Source: Verrucomicrobiaceae bacterium (GTDB lineage: Bacteria > Verrucomicrobiota > Verrucomicrobiia > Verrucomicrobiales > Verrucomicrobiaceae). From it: DNA of 64,000 nucleotides. Numbering within the stretch: the first letter of the stretch is position 1; the number at the start of each line of letters is the position of its first letter. The DNA is taken from contig JACKQF010000002.1 in the NCBI GenBank assembly GCA_024232965.1, positions 124,001 to 188,000 of the forward strand, given 5' to 3'. The position numbers were made by a program, and so were the translations under genes. The notes beneath the pieces are model-generated. The model saw only the letters and a program-made list of their open reading frames with translations. It ran no database searches and was not told where the DNA came from. Of this stretch, positions 26,414-34,362 are shown one piece after another.

Positions 26414-29287
26414 ATGCCTCTCTCCTGGAATGAGATCAAACACCGCGCCATCGCATTCTCTCGCGATTGGAAAGGTACCACCTCTGAGAAGTCCGAACGC
26501 CAGACCTTCTGGAACGAATTCTTTGAGGTCTTCGGCAAAAAACGCCGCACCCTCGCCGCCTTTGAGGAGCCCGTGCGAAAGCTCTCCGGCAACTGGGGAT
26601 TCATTGACCTCTTTTGGCCGGGCACCTGCCTTGTTGAACACAAAAGCGCCGGGCAGGATCTCAGCAAAGCTCACACCCAGGGGATGGACTATGTCCGCGG
26701 CCTCATCGACAGCGGAAGGGAAAAGGAAGCCCCACGCTGGCTTATCGTTTCGGACTTCGAGCGCATCGCCATCCATGACTTGGAGCCAGAGCAGGACCCA
26801 GACCTGCCACTCTTCACCCGCCTTCCCCCCAGCGTCGAGTTCCCGCTCAAGGAACTGCACAAGCATGTCCGGCACTTCGCCTTCATTGCCGGGTACAAGT
26901 ATCACAAGCTCAACCCCGAGGACCCCGCCAACTTTGAGGCCACCGAGCTCATGGCCCGCCTGCACGACGCCCTCTACGATGGTGGTTACCACGGTCATGA
27001 GCTCTGCCAATTTCTAGTCCGCCTCTTGTTCTGTTTCTTTGCTGATGACACCGGCATCTTCCCTTCCGATCAGTTCAAGCTCTTCCTGCGCGAGCATACC
27101 ACCGAGGACGGCAGCGACTTGGGGCCAAAGCTGGCCCACCTCTTCCAAGTTCTAAACACCCCAGAAGATCGACGCGGCAAAAACCTGGACGAGGATCTCG
27201 CCCAATTCCCCTATATCAACGGAGCGCTGTTTCAGGAGCCTCTACAGTTCGCGGACTTCACCACCAAGATGCGCGAGGTGCTCCTAGAGTGCGCCGACTT
27301 TAAGTGGGAAAAGATCTCTCCCGCCGTCTTCGGCAGCCTCTTCCAGACCGTCTTTGATCACGAGGACGACCGCAAGCGCCGCCAACTCGGCGCGCACTAC
27401 ACGGCCGAACAGAACATCATGAAGGTCGTCCGCAGCCTTTTTCTTGATCACCTCCGCGCAGAGTTCGAGTCAGCCAAACGGGACAAGTCGGGGCGCGGCC
27501 CCGGTCGGCTGCGCGATCTACAAAAGCACCTCGCCGCCCTCAAAATCATGGACCCCGCCTGCGGCTGTGGGAACTTCCTCGTCGTCACTTACCGGGAACT
27601 GCGGCAGTTAGAGCTGGAGATCCTGCTTGAGTTATATACCACCGTTGGGGCAGGCGAAGACGCTGAGCGCCGGGTCATCACGATGTCAGAGAGGCAGCAT
27701 GAGTTCACCCTTGATGACGTCAATCAGCTATCCCAAATCAACGTGGATCAGATGTACGGTATCGAGATCGAGGAATTCCCTGCCCGCATTGCCGAGGTCG
27801 CTCTGTGGCTGACGGATCATCAGGCCAATTTACTCCTCAGCGAGGCCTTTGGACAGCTCTACCGACGCATCCCTCTCCGCAATAGCCCGAATATTCATGT
27901 GGGCAATGCCCTGCGCACGGATTGGAAAAAGGTGCTGCCGCCTGAGCAATGTAGTTACATTCTCGGGAATCCGCCATTCATCGGTGGGAAATTCCAGTCG
28001 AGGGAACAGCGTGCCGACATGAACTCAGTGACGCAAGGAATTCGGAACGCAGGACTCCTGGACTTCGTTACTGGTTGGTATTTCAAAGCTGCTACATACA
28101 TGCAGGGATCGAAAGTCCTCACTGCGTTTGTGTCCACAAACTCAATTACTCAAGGCGAACAGGTCGGCACTTTGTGGAACCCTTTGTTCCAACGTTTTGG
28201 GGTTAAAATTCATTTTGGCCATCGGTCGTTCCCTTGGCAAAGTGAGGCGCGAGGCAAAGCCCACGTTCACTGTGTTATCATCGGGTTTGCGTGCTTCCCT
28301 GCGTCGAAGTGCCTGATTACTGACAACGAAGACCCCGAGCACCCTACAACCTACATGGTAGGCAATGTCAGCCCGTATCTGGTCGAGGGAGAGGATCGCG
28401 CCATCACTAGTTCCTCCCACCCGCTTTCTCCGGTACCAGAGATCGCCATCGGAAACAAACCGATCGACGGAGGAAACTATCTCTTCTCCACAAAGGAAAG
28501 GGCTGAATTTCTCTCACAGGAGCCGCAGGCCGCACCGTGGTTCCGGCGATGGTTTGGCGCCGACGAATTCATTAATGGGATAGAACGCTGGTGCCTCTGG
28601 CTGGGTGATTGTCCGCCGAACGAGCTGAAAAAAATGCCCCTCGCCATGAAGCGTGTCGACGCAGTGCGCTCCCTGCGCCTAGCAAGCGACAGCGAAGGCA
28701 CCAGGAGAATTGCCAACATCCCAACCCGTTTCCACGTGGAAAACATGCCTTCGGGCAACTTCCTCGTTATTCCTGAAGTCAGCTCTGAACGCCGCAGCTA
28801 CATTCCCATCGGGTTCATGCACGCGAATGATGGATTGTTTAGCAACAAAGTCCGCTTGTTTCCCGACGCTACAACCTACCACTTTGGTGTACTCACTTCC
28901 GGAATGCATATGGCTTGGGTACGCCAGGTAACTGGAAGGCTTGAATCACGTTTTCAATATTCTGTGAAGCTGGTCTACAACAACTACCCTTGGCCGCAGG
29001 GTGTATCTGACGGGCAAAAAGCCACTGTGGAGAAGGCAGCTCAGGCCGTGCTGGATGCTCGGGCGAAATTCCCCACCTCCACCTTGGCAGACCTCTATGA
29101 CCCCACCACCATGCCGCCCGCGCTCGCCAAGGCCCATGCGGAGCTAGACCGTGCCGTGGACCGTTGCTACCGCAAAGATCCCTTTCCCAACGACCGCGCC
29201 CGCGTAGAACACCTATTCGCACTCTATGAGCAACTGACGGCTCCCATGGTCACATCCAACACCGCGCGAACACGAAAGAAGAAATAG
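26414..29287 (+). CDS. MmeI-like type IIL restriction-modification enzyme
   Basis: 957 residues combining nuclease, adenine methyltransferase and specificity domain in one chain. The nuclease site is IDLFWPGTCLVEHKS, with Asp65, Glu75 and Lys77 in the D-x9-E-x-K spacing of the MmeI family. A helical linker follows. The methyltransferase has GAHYT, motif I DPACGCGNF (about 380-388) and motif IV NPPF (519-522), the N6-adenine type. The C-terminal third is the target recognition domain, with SVKLVYNNYPWP near its end. Type IIL enzymes methylate one strand and cut about 20 bp away. The recognition domain is visibly more AT-rich than the flanking genes, suggesting exchange by transfer. The next gene overlaps or abuts its stop. 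Confidence 0.93.
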   Translation: MPLSWNEIKHRAIAFSRDWKGTTSEKSERQTFWNEFFEVFGKKRRTLAAFEEPVRKLSGNWGFIDLFWPGTCLVEHKSAGQDLSKAHTQGMDYVRGLIDSGREKEAPRWLIVSDFERIAIHDLEPEQDPDLPLFTRLPPSVEFPLKELHKHVRHFAFIAGYKYHKLNPEDPANFEATELMARLHDALYDGGYHGHELCQFLVRLLFCFFADDTGIFPSDQFKLFLREHTTEDGSDLGPKLAHLFQVLNTPEDRRGKNLDEDLAQFPYINGALFQEPLQFADFTTKMREVLLECADFKWEKISPAVFGSLFQTVFDHEDDRKRRQLGAHYTAEQNIMKVVRSLFLDHLRAEFESAKRDKSGRGPGRLRDLQKHLAALKIMDPACGCGNFLVVTYRELRQLELEILLELYTTVGAGEDAERRVITMSERQHEFTLDDVNQLSQINVDQMYGIEIEEFPARIAEVALWLTDHQANLLLSEAFGQLYRRIPLRNSPNIHVGNALRTDWKKVLPPEQCSYILGNPPFIGGKFQSREQRADMNSVTQGIRNAGLLDFVTGWYFKAATYMQGSKVLTAFVSTNSITQGEQVGTLWNPLFQRFGVKIHFGHRSFPWQSEARGKAHVHCVIIGFACFPASKCLITDNEDPEHPTTYMVGNVSPYLVEGEDRAITSSSHPLSPVPEIAIGNKPIDGGNYLFSTKERAEFLSQEPQAAPWFRRWFGADEFINGIERWCLWLGDCPPNELKKMPLAMKRVDAVRSLRLASDSEGTRRIANIPTRFHVENMPSGNFLVIPEVSSERRSYIPIGFMHANDGLFSNKVRLFPDATTYHFGVLTSGMHMAWVRQVTGRLESRFQYSVKLVYNNYPWPQGVSDGQKATVEKAAQAVLDARAKFPTSTLADLYDPTTMPPALAKAHAELDRAVDRCYRKDPFPNDRARVEHLFALYEQLTAPMVTSNTARTRKKK

Positions 29288-29289
29288 TG

Positions 29290-29634
29290 ATGAAGTACTA
29301 TCGAACGAGGATCAAAGACATCACGGACGGAGAGGTCCGTCAGGTGTTCATCGAACTAAACACCATGGTTGGTTGGCCGAGGGAGGAACAATTTAATTTG
29401 AGGCTTTACGAATGGTTTTCTCTTTTCTTCAACCACTGGGCACCTGCCAAGCTCACCGCCCGCTTGATCCCCTATCAATGCGCGCTGACTACCAAAATCC
29501 ACAAACTCGCTGGCACAGAAGTTCACACAATGTACAAGGAACTTTGCAGGGAGCGACGATACGGGGTTGAGGAATACGAAACGGGAACCTTGCTGACGTT
29601 TTTGAAGCGCGTTTATAAACCCTCTAGAAGGTAG
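29290..29634 (+). CDS. Hypothetical protein downstream of MmeI-like gene
   Basis: About 114 residues starting at the ATG at 29290, 2 nt after the TAG of the restriction enzyme; a GTG at 29287 overlaps that stop. This tight coupling implies translation from the same transcript. The sequence is mixed alpha/beta and basic (YYRTRIKDITDGEVRQVFIEL, ending KRVYKPSRR). I recognise no domain. Coupling to the restriction gene suggests a regulatory or helper role, but nothing in the sequence proves it. Confidence 0.65.
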   Translation: MKYYRTRIKDITDGEVRQVFIELNTMVGWPREEQFNLRLYEWFSLFFNHWAPAKLTARLIPYQCALTTKIHKLAGTEVHTMYKELCRERRYGVEEYETGTLLTFLKRVYKPSRR

Positions 29635-29655
29635 TCAAATACCGCAAACTATCGC

Positions 29656-30150
29656 ATGAAAGCCGATGATCCGAGATTGCTGGAGGTGTGGACACAGAAG
29701 GAGATTCCCGTTCTATTCAGACGCCATCTCAAAGGGGCCAAGTCTGACGCAAACGACGCTTCGAATGCTGGCGGCGTTTTGGTGAAGCTGCCAAAGCACG
29801 TAACCATTAGCGAAACGGAACTGCGGGGAGGCAAGCGAAACCACAAGCCAGAGTGGTTGAAAAACTTCAGCGCGTGGCGATTACCTGATAGGCGCTTCAA
29901 CGAACTGATCGAGCTCTGTCTTCGTCGATGCCAGGCTGTCTATTCGATCCACCCCTACCGTCCTCAAAAGAAGTGTGCGCCAGCCTGTTATAATGCATCG
30001 GGATTCGCCTGTGACTGCGCCTGCATGGGTGAGAATCACGGACAGGGCGATCCCGGCGGTGCGTGGTGGATCGTCTCTGAAGCGTTCGCTTGTCAGTGGC
30101 AGGAGAAGGAATATGCCTGCCGCCTTTTGACCGCCAAACCTGCTGCTTGA
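29656..30150 (+). CDS. Cys-rich hypothetical protein
   Basis: 164 residues. The N-terminal half is basic. The C-terminal half holds a dense cluster, KKCAPACYNASGFACDCACM, then GENHGQGDPGGAWW: six Cys plus a His that could bind zinc or an FeS cluster. The last 20 residues include QEKEYACRL, almost the same as QEKEYALRL in the protein at 30655, although the codons differ, which points to protein-level relatedness. It starts 21 nt after the preceding gene on the same strand. Family not recognised. Confidence 0.65.
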   Translation: MKADDPRLLEVWTQKEIPVLFRRHLKGAKSDANDASNAGGVLVKLPKHVTISETELRGGKRNHKPEWLKNFSAWRLPDRRFNELIELCLRRCQAVYSIHPYRPQKKCAPACYNASGFACDCACMGENHGQGDPGGAWWIVSEAFACQWQEKEYACRLLTAKPAA

Positions 30151-30217
30151 TCCAAGCTGCTCCTGTCTTTCAATACCTCGCACGGCTCGGCACGGAAGAG
30201 GCCAAAAACCGCTAAGA

Positions 30218-30499
30218 ATGAAAGAATACGTCCTTATCCTTGCCGTCATCTTCTCGAAGCTCGCCCAAGTGATCGGGCCAGCCCAACTGTTCCAGCATTG
30301 GTTCGGATCACTGGGCTTTCTGGTTGGCCTAGCACTTGGGGGGACTCTCATCATGTCGGTAACGGGGCTGCTATTCCCGATCGCTTTGGTTGCTGCCTAT
30401 GTGCTCGAATGGGATTGGTGGTGGTACATCATTCTGGTTGTCGGCCAGTTCGAATCGCCGCAGTCTAGGCGCTCACCGCGCCATAAGTCCGCGCACTGA
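30218..30499 (+). CDS. Small membrane protein
   Basis: 93 residues. It has a hydrophobic N-terminus (MKEYVLILAVIFSKLAQVIG) and two further hydrophobic segments (FGSLGFLVGLALGGTLIM and GLLFPIALVAAYVLEW), then a Trp-rich amphipathic stretch (WDWWWYIILVVGQF) and a basic Ser/Arg tail. Probably an inner membrane protein of unknown role. It lies in the same direction as the upstream orphan genes. Confidence 0.6.
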   Translation: MKEYVLILAVIFSKLAQVIGPAQLFQHWFGSLGFLVGLALGGTLIMSVTGLLFPIALVAAYVLEWDWWWYIILVVGQFESPQSRRSPRHKSAH

Positions 30500-30644
30500 G
30501 CTGTCCACGAAGCAGGTGTTCCGCTGCTTGCCACCACTCCTGGAAAACCTCGTTTCCGTCTTCGATGCGTCCCACAAAATGAGCAAGAATGACGACCCCC
30601 TCGGCCACCTCATGCTCTCCATTCCAACCGCCACAGGCGCGCAC
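30465..30644 (-). CDS. Possible small protein on the opposite strand
   Basis: A 59-codon frame starting at GTG 30644 reads as a plausible helical protein (GEHEVAEGVVILAHFVGRIED, then FQEWWQAAEHLLRGQLSAR). It fills the gap between the membrane protein, whose 3' end it overlaps by 35 nt, and the gene at 30655. The composition is unlike a random shadow. The start and even its existence are uncertain; no strong ribosome binding site is seen. Confidence 0.35.
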   Translation of the reverse strand: MRACGGWNGEHEVAEGVVILAHFVGRIEDGNEVFQEWWQAAEHLLRGQLSARTYGAVSA

Positions 30645-30654
30645 CCCTCCGCTT

Positions 30655-31470
30655 ATGACTAACGATAGCTCTCCTATACCCGAAGAATTTCGCGACGCGC
30701 GCTGCGGACCGGAAGCAGACTGGTGGCCCGATAGCCTGGAGGAACAGGAGCTGATGATGCTATGTGCGCTGCGCTTCGATGGCGGCGGGTATGATGCGGA
30801 GCTTTCACGCGATCGCCCCGATTGCACTTATGGCAATCTGGCGCACCTTTACACGGACCACGAGGCGCAGACCTTTCACCCCCATGAGGACCTCAAGCAC
30901 CAGATGGGTGTGATGTTCTGGCTACAGCGCTCCCTGAAGTGGGGCGATGGCTTGCCTGACCGGGAATCGCTGATGTATGTGTGGCTCTTCATCCAGCTCC
31001 ATGGTCGCGAGGTACCGGGCGGCTGGGAGTGTCAGGACTACCTTACCCAGTACGAGTGCCGCAGGGATGACGCCCGTCGGCTGGCGGCAAACCTGAGCCC
31101 CCTAGTCGAAAGGGCAATTCGGGCTCGTTTTCCCGATGACCGCCCTTTGGGCGGCCCGCACCAACCGGGCTCCTATGACCTACAGGTCGGCAAGTGGTAC
31201 CATCTGTTCATTTGCGATGGAGGGGAGGTGCATCCTTCGCCGATTCTGATTCGGGAGGCCAAACGCACGGGACGGAACCGTCTGACGCTCCACTTCCTGC
31301 ATGCCTGGTATCCTGCTGGCGCGCAGGAAAAGGAGTACGCCTTGCGCCTCACTTGCGAGACCCCGGAAGGAATTGATGCCGATTCTCTCGATACCAAGGG
31401 CCGCCGCTTAATGATCCGGGCGGCGGAGAAATGGGTGGGCGGGGGCGATGACAGTGTGCACGAGGCCTGA
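30655..31470 (+). CDS. Hypothetical protein sharing a motif with the Cys-rich protein
   Basis: About 271 residues from the ATG at 30655 (MTNDSSPIPEEF). The sequence is acidic and Trp-rich at the N-terminus (ADWWPDSLEEQELMMLCALRF), with a helical middle (MFWLQRSLKWGDGLPDRESL) and a beta-rich end (GKWYHLFICDGGEVHPSPIL, then AGAQEKEYALRLTCETPEG). The last motif matches the end of the protein at 29656. No signal peptide and no known domain. Its 3' end is overlapped on the other strand by the open frame of the heptapeptide-repeat candidate. Confidence 0.65.
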   Translation: MTNDSSPIPEEFRDARCGPEADWWPDSLEEQELMMLCALRFDGGGYDAELSRDRPDCTYGNLAHLYTDHEAQTFHPHEDLKHQMGVMFWLQRSLKWGDGLPDRESLMYVWLFIQLHGREVPGGWECQDYLTQYECRRDDARRLAANLSPLVERAIRARFPDDRPLGGPHQPGSYDLQVGKWYHLFICDGGEVHPSPILIREAKRTGRNRLTLHFLHAWYPAGAQEKEYALRLTCETPEGIDADSLDTKGRRLMIRAAEKWVGGGDDSVHEA

Positions 31471-32009
31471 ACCTCCCCAGGCGACCGAGACAGGGAGACC
31501 GGCACGGGCTCGCGCTCGTTCCCCAACGCCACGGGGACGCTAACCGTCCGACGCCGGACCTCTGGCACCGCACCCAGGACGTCCTGCATCGGATCCAGGA
31601 CCTCGGGCACGGGACGCCGGACTTCCGGTACGGGATACCGGACTTCTGGTACGCCACGCCGGACCTCCGGTACGGGATGCCGGACTTCTGGTACGCCGCG
31701 CCGGACATCCGGTGCGCGACGCCGGACTTCTGGTACGCCACGCCGGACGTCCGGCACGCGACGCCGGACTTCTGGTACGGCACGCCAGACATCTGGGAAG
31801 AGACTCAGGACGTCCGGTACGGCAGCCAGGACGTCCGGTACGGGATGCCGGACTTCTGGGACGGGCTCCAGGACGCCCCCAGCGGCAACAGGAAGGTCCG
31901 GCACGGGAACCGGGGCGTCCGGGATGCGAATCGGGGTGGCGGGGATTGGACACTGGGGCTTCCGAGCGCCGTGATCGGGAACTTCACTTAGAGTCTGGAC
32001 TTCCGGCAC
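31173..32009 (-). CDS. Candidate heptapeptide-repeat protein (V-P-E/D-V-R-x-x)n
   Basis: 278 codons from a GTG at 32009, preceded by AAGGGG six nt upstream. Residues 1 to about 153 are 22 heptads with consensus V-P-(E/D)-V-R-x-x, degenerate near the N-terminus. Base changes between units fall mostly at third positions of this frame: Pro as CCA, CCG or CCC; Val as GTA, GTG or GTC; Glu/Asp swaps. On the other strand the same changes would replace Trp by Arg and Tyr by His. That is evidence of selection on this frame. The last 120 codons lie opposite the gene at 30655, so either the two overlap tail to tail or the real stop has been lost. No known family. Confidence 0.42.
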   Translation of the reverse strand: MPEVQTLSEVPDHGARKPQCPIPATPIRIPDAPVPVPDLPVAAGGVLEPVPEVRHPVPDVLAAVPDVLSLFPDVWRAVPEVRRRVPDVRRGVPEVRRRAPDVRRGVPEVRHPVPEVRRGVPEVRYPVPEVRRPVPEVLDPMQDVLGAVPEVRRRTVSVPVALGNEREPVPVSLSRSPGEVQASCTLSSPPPTHFSAARIIKRRPLVSRESASIPSGVSQVRRKAYSFSCAPAGYQACRKWSVRRFRPVRLASRIRIGEGCTSPPSQMNRWYHLPTCRS

Positions 32010-32012
32010 TTG
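31551..32012. repeat. 21-bp tandem repeat array, 22 units
   Basis: Twenty-two units of exactly 21 bp with no insertion or deletion between them. The conserved plus-strand core is CCGGACNTCNGGTAC, so many units hold a near-palindrome CCGGA-NN-TCCGG. Units 4-11 alternate between two versions (TTCTGG and NTCCGG cores), a 42-bp higher-order period. Units 1-3 and 12-22 are more diverged, as expected for an array growing from its middle. Strict register suggests coding rather than a slippage-prone spacer. Confidence 0.9.
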
Positions 32013-32258
32013 ATGCCCCTTTTTCTATTGTACGGTTTTTTCTTGCCTACCTGCGGCCTTTTTTCATAGAGTCGCGCCAATCCGGGTATTTTCCCGGTTA
32101 ACTCTAAACTCATCAAACCCGGGATTCCCTAGATGGCTGGCGGCATCATTCGACTGGACGAAGGCTGGAGGCTGGATGACGGCCACCACTTTGACCAGTC
32201 CCCGCATGGTTCCACCAACCCCTATGTCGTCCCCATCAAACCTAGAAAGAAAAATCGT

Positions 32259-32876
32259 ATGGCTGGCGACTTCATCCCCTACAAACGTGCGGAACGCTAT
32301 CTCTGGTGGAAAAACCTCCACGACCAGATCGATGTGGAAGGTCCTAAGATCGGCCTCATCGCGGCAGAGATCACCGCTGCCAAGGACACGGCGGCGGACA
32401 TGATTGCCAAAATGGAGGCGGTGGATGCTGCGGATGCTGCGCTGAAAGGCGCACGCGCCACGGAAAAAGCCGCCACTGACACCGATGAGGCGATCATCCG
32501 CCTCGCGATCCGCAACTGGAAGACACGGGCAGACTACGTCAGCAGTGGGGTGGAGGGCACCCTGCGGCTCTTTAACAACGGCCCGGTCTTTGATCCCAAT
32601 ACCTTCAAACCTACCCTCAAGCTCTCCATCGTGGGCGGGCAGATCAAGATCGACTTTACCAAGGGTAAGTGCGATTCCGTGGCGGTTTATTGCCGCCTGC
32701 GCGGTGCGGTCGGCTGGACCAAATTGGGCCTCGACTCCCTAACGCCCTATTACGACACCAATCCCCTGGCCAGTGCCAATGTGCCTGAGACACGGGAGTA
32801 CTACGTCATCGGCGTGATCGACGACATCGAAGTCGGCCAACCGAGCGACATGGTCAGCATCGTCTTTGGCGGCTAA
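32259..32876 (+). CDS. Hypothetical protein with helical N-terminus and Fn3-like C-terminus
   Basis: About 205 residues from the ATG at 32259 (MAGDFIPYKRAERYLWWKNL); an upstream in-frame ATG at 32133 is less likely. The N-terminal 90 residues are Ala/Asp-rich helices (IAAEITAAKDTAADMIAKM). The C-terminal 90 resemble a fibronectin III fold (VAVYCRLRGAVGWTKLG, then TREYYVIGVIDDIEVGQPS and a final VSIVFGG). Similar proteins accompany collagen-like genes in PVC and Bacteroidetes genomes, as here. Possible structural or surface role. No signal peptide. Confidence 0.6.
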   Translation: MAGDFIPYKRAERYLWWKNLHDQIDVEGPKIGLIAAEITAAKDTAADMIAKMEAVDAADAALKGARATEKAATDTDEAIIRLAIRNWKTRADYVSSGVEGTLRLFNNGPVFDPNTFKPTLKLSIVGGQIKIDFTKGKCDSVAVYCRLRGAVGWTKLGLDSLTPYYDTNPLASANVPETREYYVIGVIDDIEVGQPSDMVSIVFGG

Positions 32877-33015
32877 CACGATTCTGCGCCCGCCGTGAAG
32901 GGCGGGAAACGGGGCGGGCGGGTGCGATCCAGCGCCCGCCCGCCCCAATGCCTCCTCCCGACGGACCACCACACGTCCGACCAAGCACCAAGAACAGAGA
33001 ACCAAAAACACCCCC

Positions 33016-33582
33016 ATGCCCTACGATCCCAATTTCCCCCCGACGAATGCCGAGCTGACCTCCCCAGCCTTTCGCGATCAATTCCAAGGCCTCAAGACCC
33101 TAATCGACGCCATTCCCTCCATCACCAACGCCCAGGTGGACAGCATCACGACCCTGAATCCGGGCGATCCCGCCACGGTGGGGGTCAGCATCACCGGCGG
33201 CGTCCTGCACTTCACCTTCGGCATCCCTCAGGGCGCGGAAGGTCCCCAAGGCAGCGATGGCGCGCAAGGCCCACCCTTTGGCAATGCCGTGGTCGATAGC
33301 GTGACCACTGTCCCAGCGGGGAGTCCGGCCAACGTCGGCACCTGGTTCGACGGCACGGACGTGCACTTCAGCTTTGAGCTGCCCCAAGGCGATCCCGGAG
33401 AGCAAGGCCCCGGCGGAGAAGTCAGCCAAGGCGACCTTGAGAATGCCATCAACCTCCTGACCAGCAACTATACCAACGGCGTGACCAACCTTGGGCTCTC
33501 GCCGAGCGATCCCCCCACCCAAAACGATGTGCAGCAGATCGTGGATAAGCTGGATGAGCTGATCAATGCGTTGAGACGGTGA
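33016..33582 (+). CDS. Collagen-like / tail-fibre-like protein
   Basis: 188 residues. The N-terminus is MPYDPNFPPTNAELTSPAFRD. Two similar beta modules (VDSITTLNPGDPATVGVSI and VDSVTTVPAGSPANVGTWF) are each followed by Gly-x-y stretches: GIPQGAEGPQGSDGAQGPP and LPQGDPGEQGPGGE. The C-terminus is a short coiled-coil-like helix (VQQIVDKLDELINALRR) that could trimerise. This design is shared with phage tail fibre and bacterial collagen-like adhesins. It lies 139 nt downstream of the Fn3-like gene in the same direction. No signal peptide, so export could be through a contractile apparatus or not at all. Confidence 0.75.
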   Translation: MPYDPNFPPTNAELTSPAFRDQFQGLKTLIDAIPSITNAQVDSITTLNPGDPATVGVSITGGVLHFTFGIPQGAEGPQGSDGAQGPPFGNAVVDSVTTVPAGSPANVGTWFDGTDVHFSFELPQGDPGEQGPGGEVSQGDLENAINLLTSNYTNGVTNLGLSPSDPPTQNDVQQIVDKLDELINALRR

Positions 33583-33767
33583 TGGGGGCCATCGTGTGGC
33601 TAGGTTACCCATCCAGTGTCACCGCTAACAGGAATGCAGTTAGCACATAGGGTCACTGCCACGGCTGCGAATAGCGTACCAGAAAGGAATGTCGAATTCA
33701 GAGTGCGATTAGTGGCCACACGTCAACGGTGACCTGGGCGCGATAGCGCGCTGATTCTACAGCCTTA

Positions 33768-34238
33768 TCATCCCTCAGCCTGAATCTGGGCTCCACACCA
33801 GACGAACATGCGATAAAAATCCTCCATCTGGTCTGGCATGATGTGAATCTCTGTCTCCGAATCTCCCTCGAACGAGCCTCCATCTTCATGGTGAAGCTGG
33901 TTCCTGATCTTTCGGTAGCATTTCAACCCTGGTTCCAATTCTATGGGGATATCGATGCCCTTGCTCAGCAACCAGTCGTGTAGCGAACAGTTTTTGGTTA
34001 GCTGCACCTTATTCTTCTTCAGGAAGGACTCGAAACACGCTTCGTACCGACAAAAGAATGCCCATCCAAGTTCGATGGTCATTGAATGGACTTGGGACTC
34101 TTTGCAAAATGTGAATCCGTTCTGTGCTACGTCCTCGTTTGCGATGGCATGCGGGGAAGGAAGAGCACTAATCGAGTGTAAATAGGCGGCCCGAGAGTGA
34201 CTCAGGTCATCTTCCAAATTGCGATTGTGTAAACTCAT
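33768..34238 (-). CDS. HEPN-like hypothetical protein
   Basis: About 156 residues from the ATG at 34238 (MSLHNRNLEDDLSH). All-helical with a long middle helix (IELGWAFFCRYEACFESFLK), then GLKCYRKIRNQLHHEDGG, where Arg-Asn...His (R-x4-H) matches the HEPN RNase-type motif found in abortive-infection and toxin proteins. It ends FYRMFVWCGAQIQAEG. The HEPN call is by motif only. The gene heads a minus-strand block of three orphans in a locally AT-richer stretch, typical of a defence island. No antitoxin-like partner is recognised beside it. Confidence 0.5.
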   Translation of the reverse strand: MSLHNRNLEDDLSHSRAAYLHSISALPSPHAIANEDVAQNGFTFCKESQVHSMTIELGWAFFCRYEACFESFLKKNKVQLTKNCSLHDWLLSKGIDIPIELEPGLKCYRKIRNQLHHEDGGSFEGDSETEIHIMPDQMEDFYRMFVWCGAQIQAEG

Positions 34239-34362
34239 TTTTCGCAGTGTAAGGTATCGGATCAAGCGACGTCGAGCGGAAGACCTTGCTGACACAGCAG
34301 ATTGCCTTCGAGCCGTTGCCAGCATCCGTTTTGTTCGGCCTTGGTTGGCCGTATGGTTTCGG

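Noticed and set aside
31677..31991. Plus-strand reading of the 21-bp array as PDFWYA-type heptads.
   Set aside because: Changes between units alter amino acids radically in this frame (Trp/Arg, Tyr/His), whereas the minus-strand frame is conserved.
31551..32012. CRISPR array.
   Set aside because: The units are contiguous 21-bp repeats with no unique spacers, and no cas genes are present.
33583..33767. Possible tRNA or integration site between the collagen-like and HEPN-like genes.
   Set aside because: No cloverleaf or T-loop consensus was found on either strand, and there is no integrase gene in the window.
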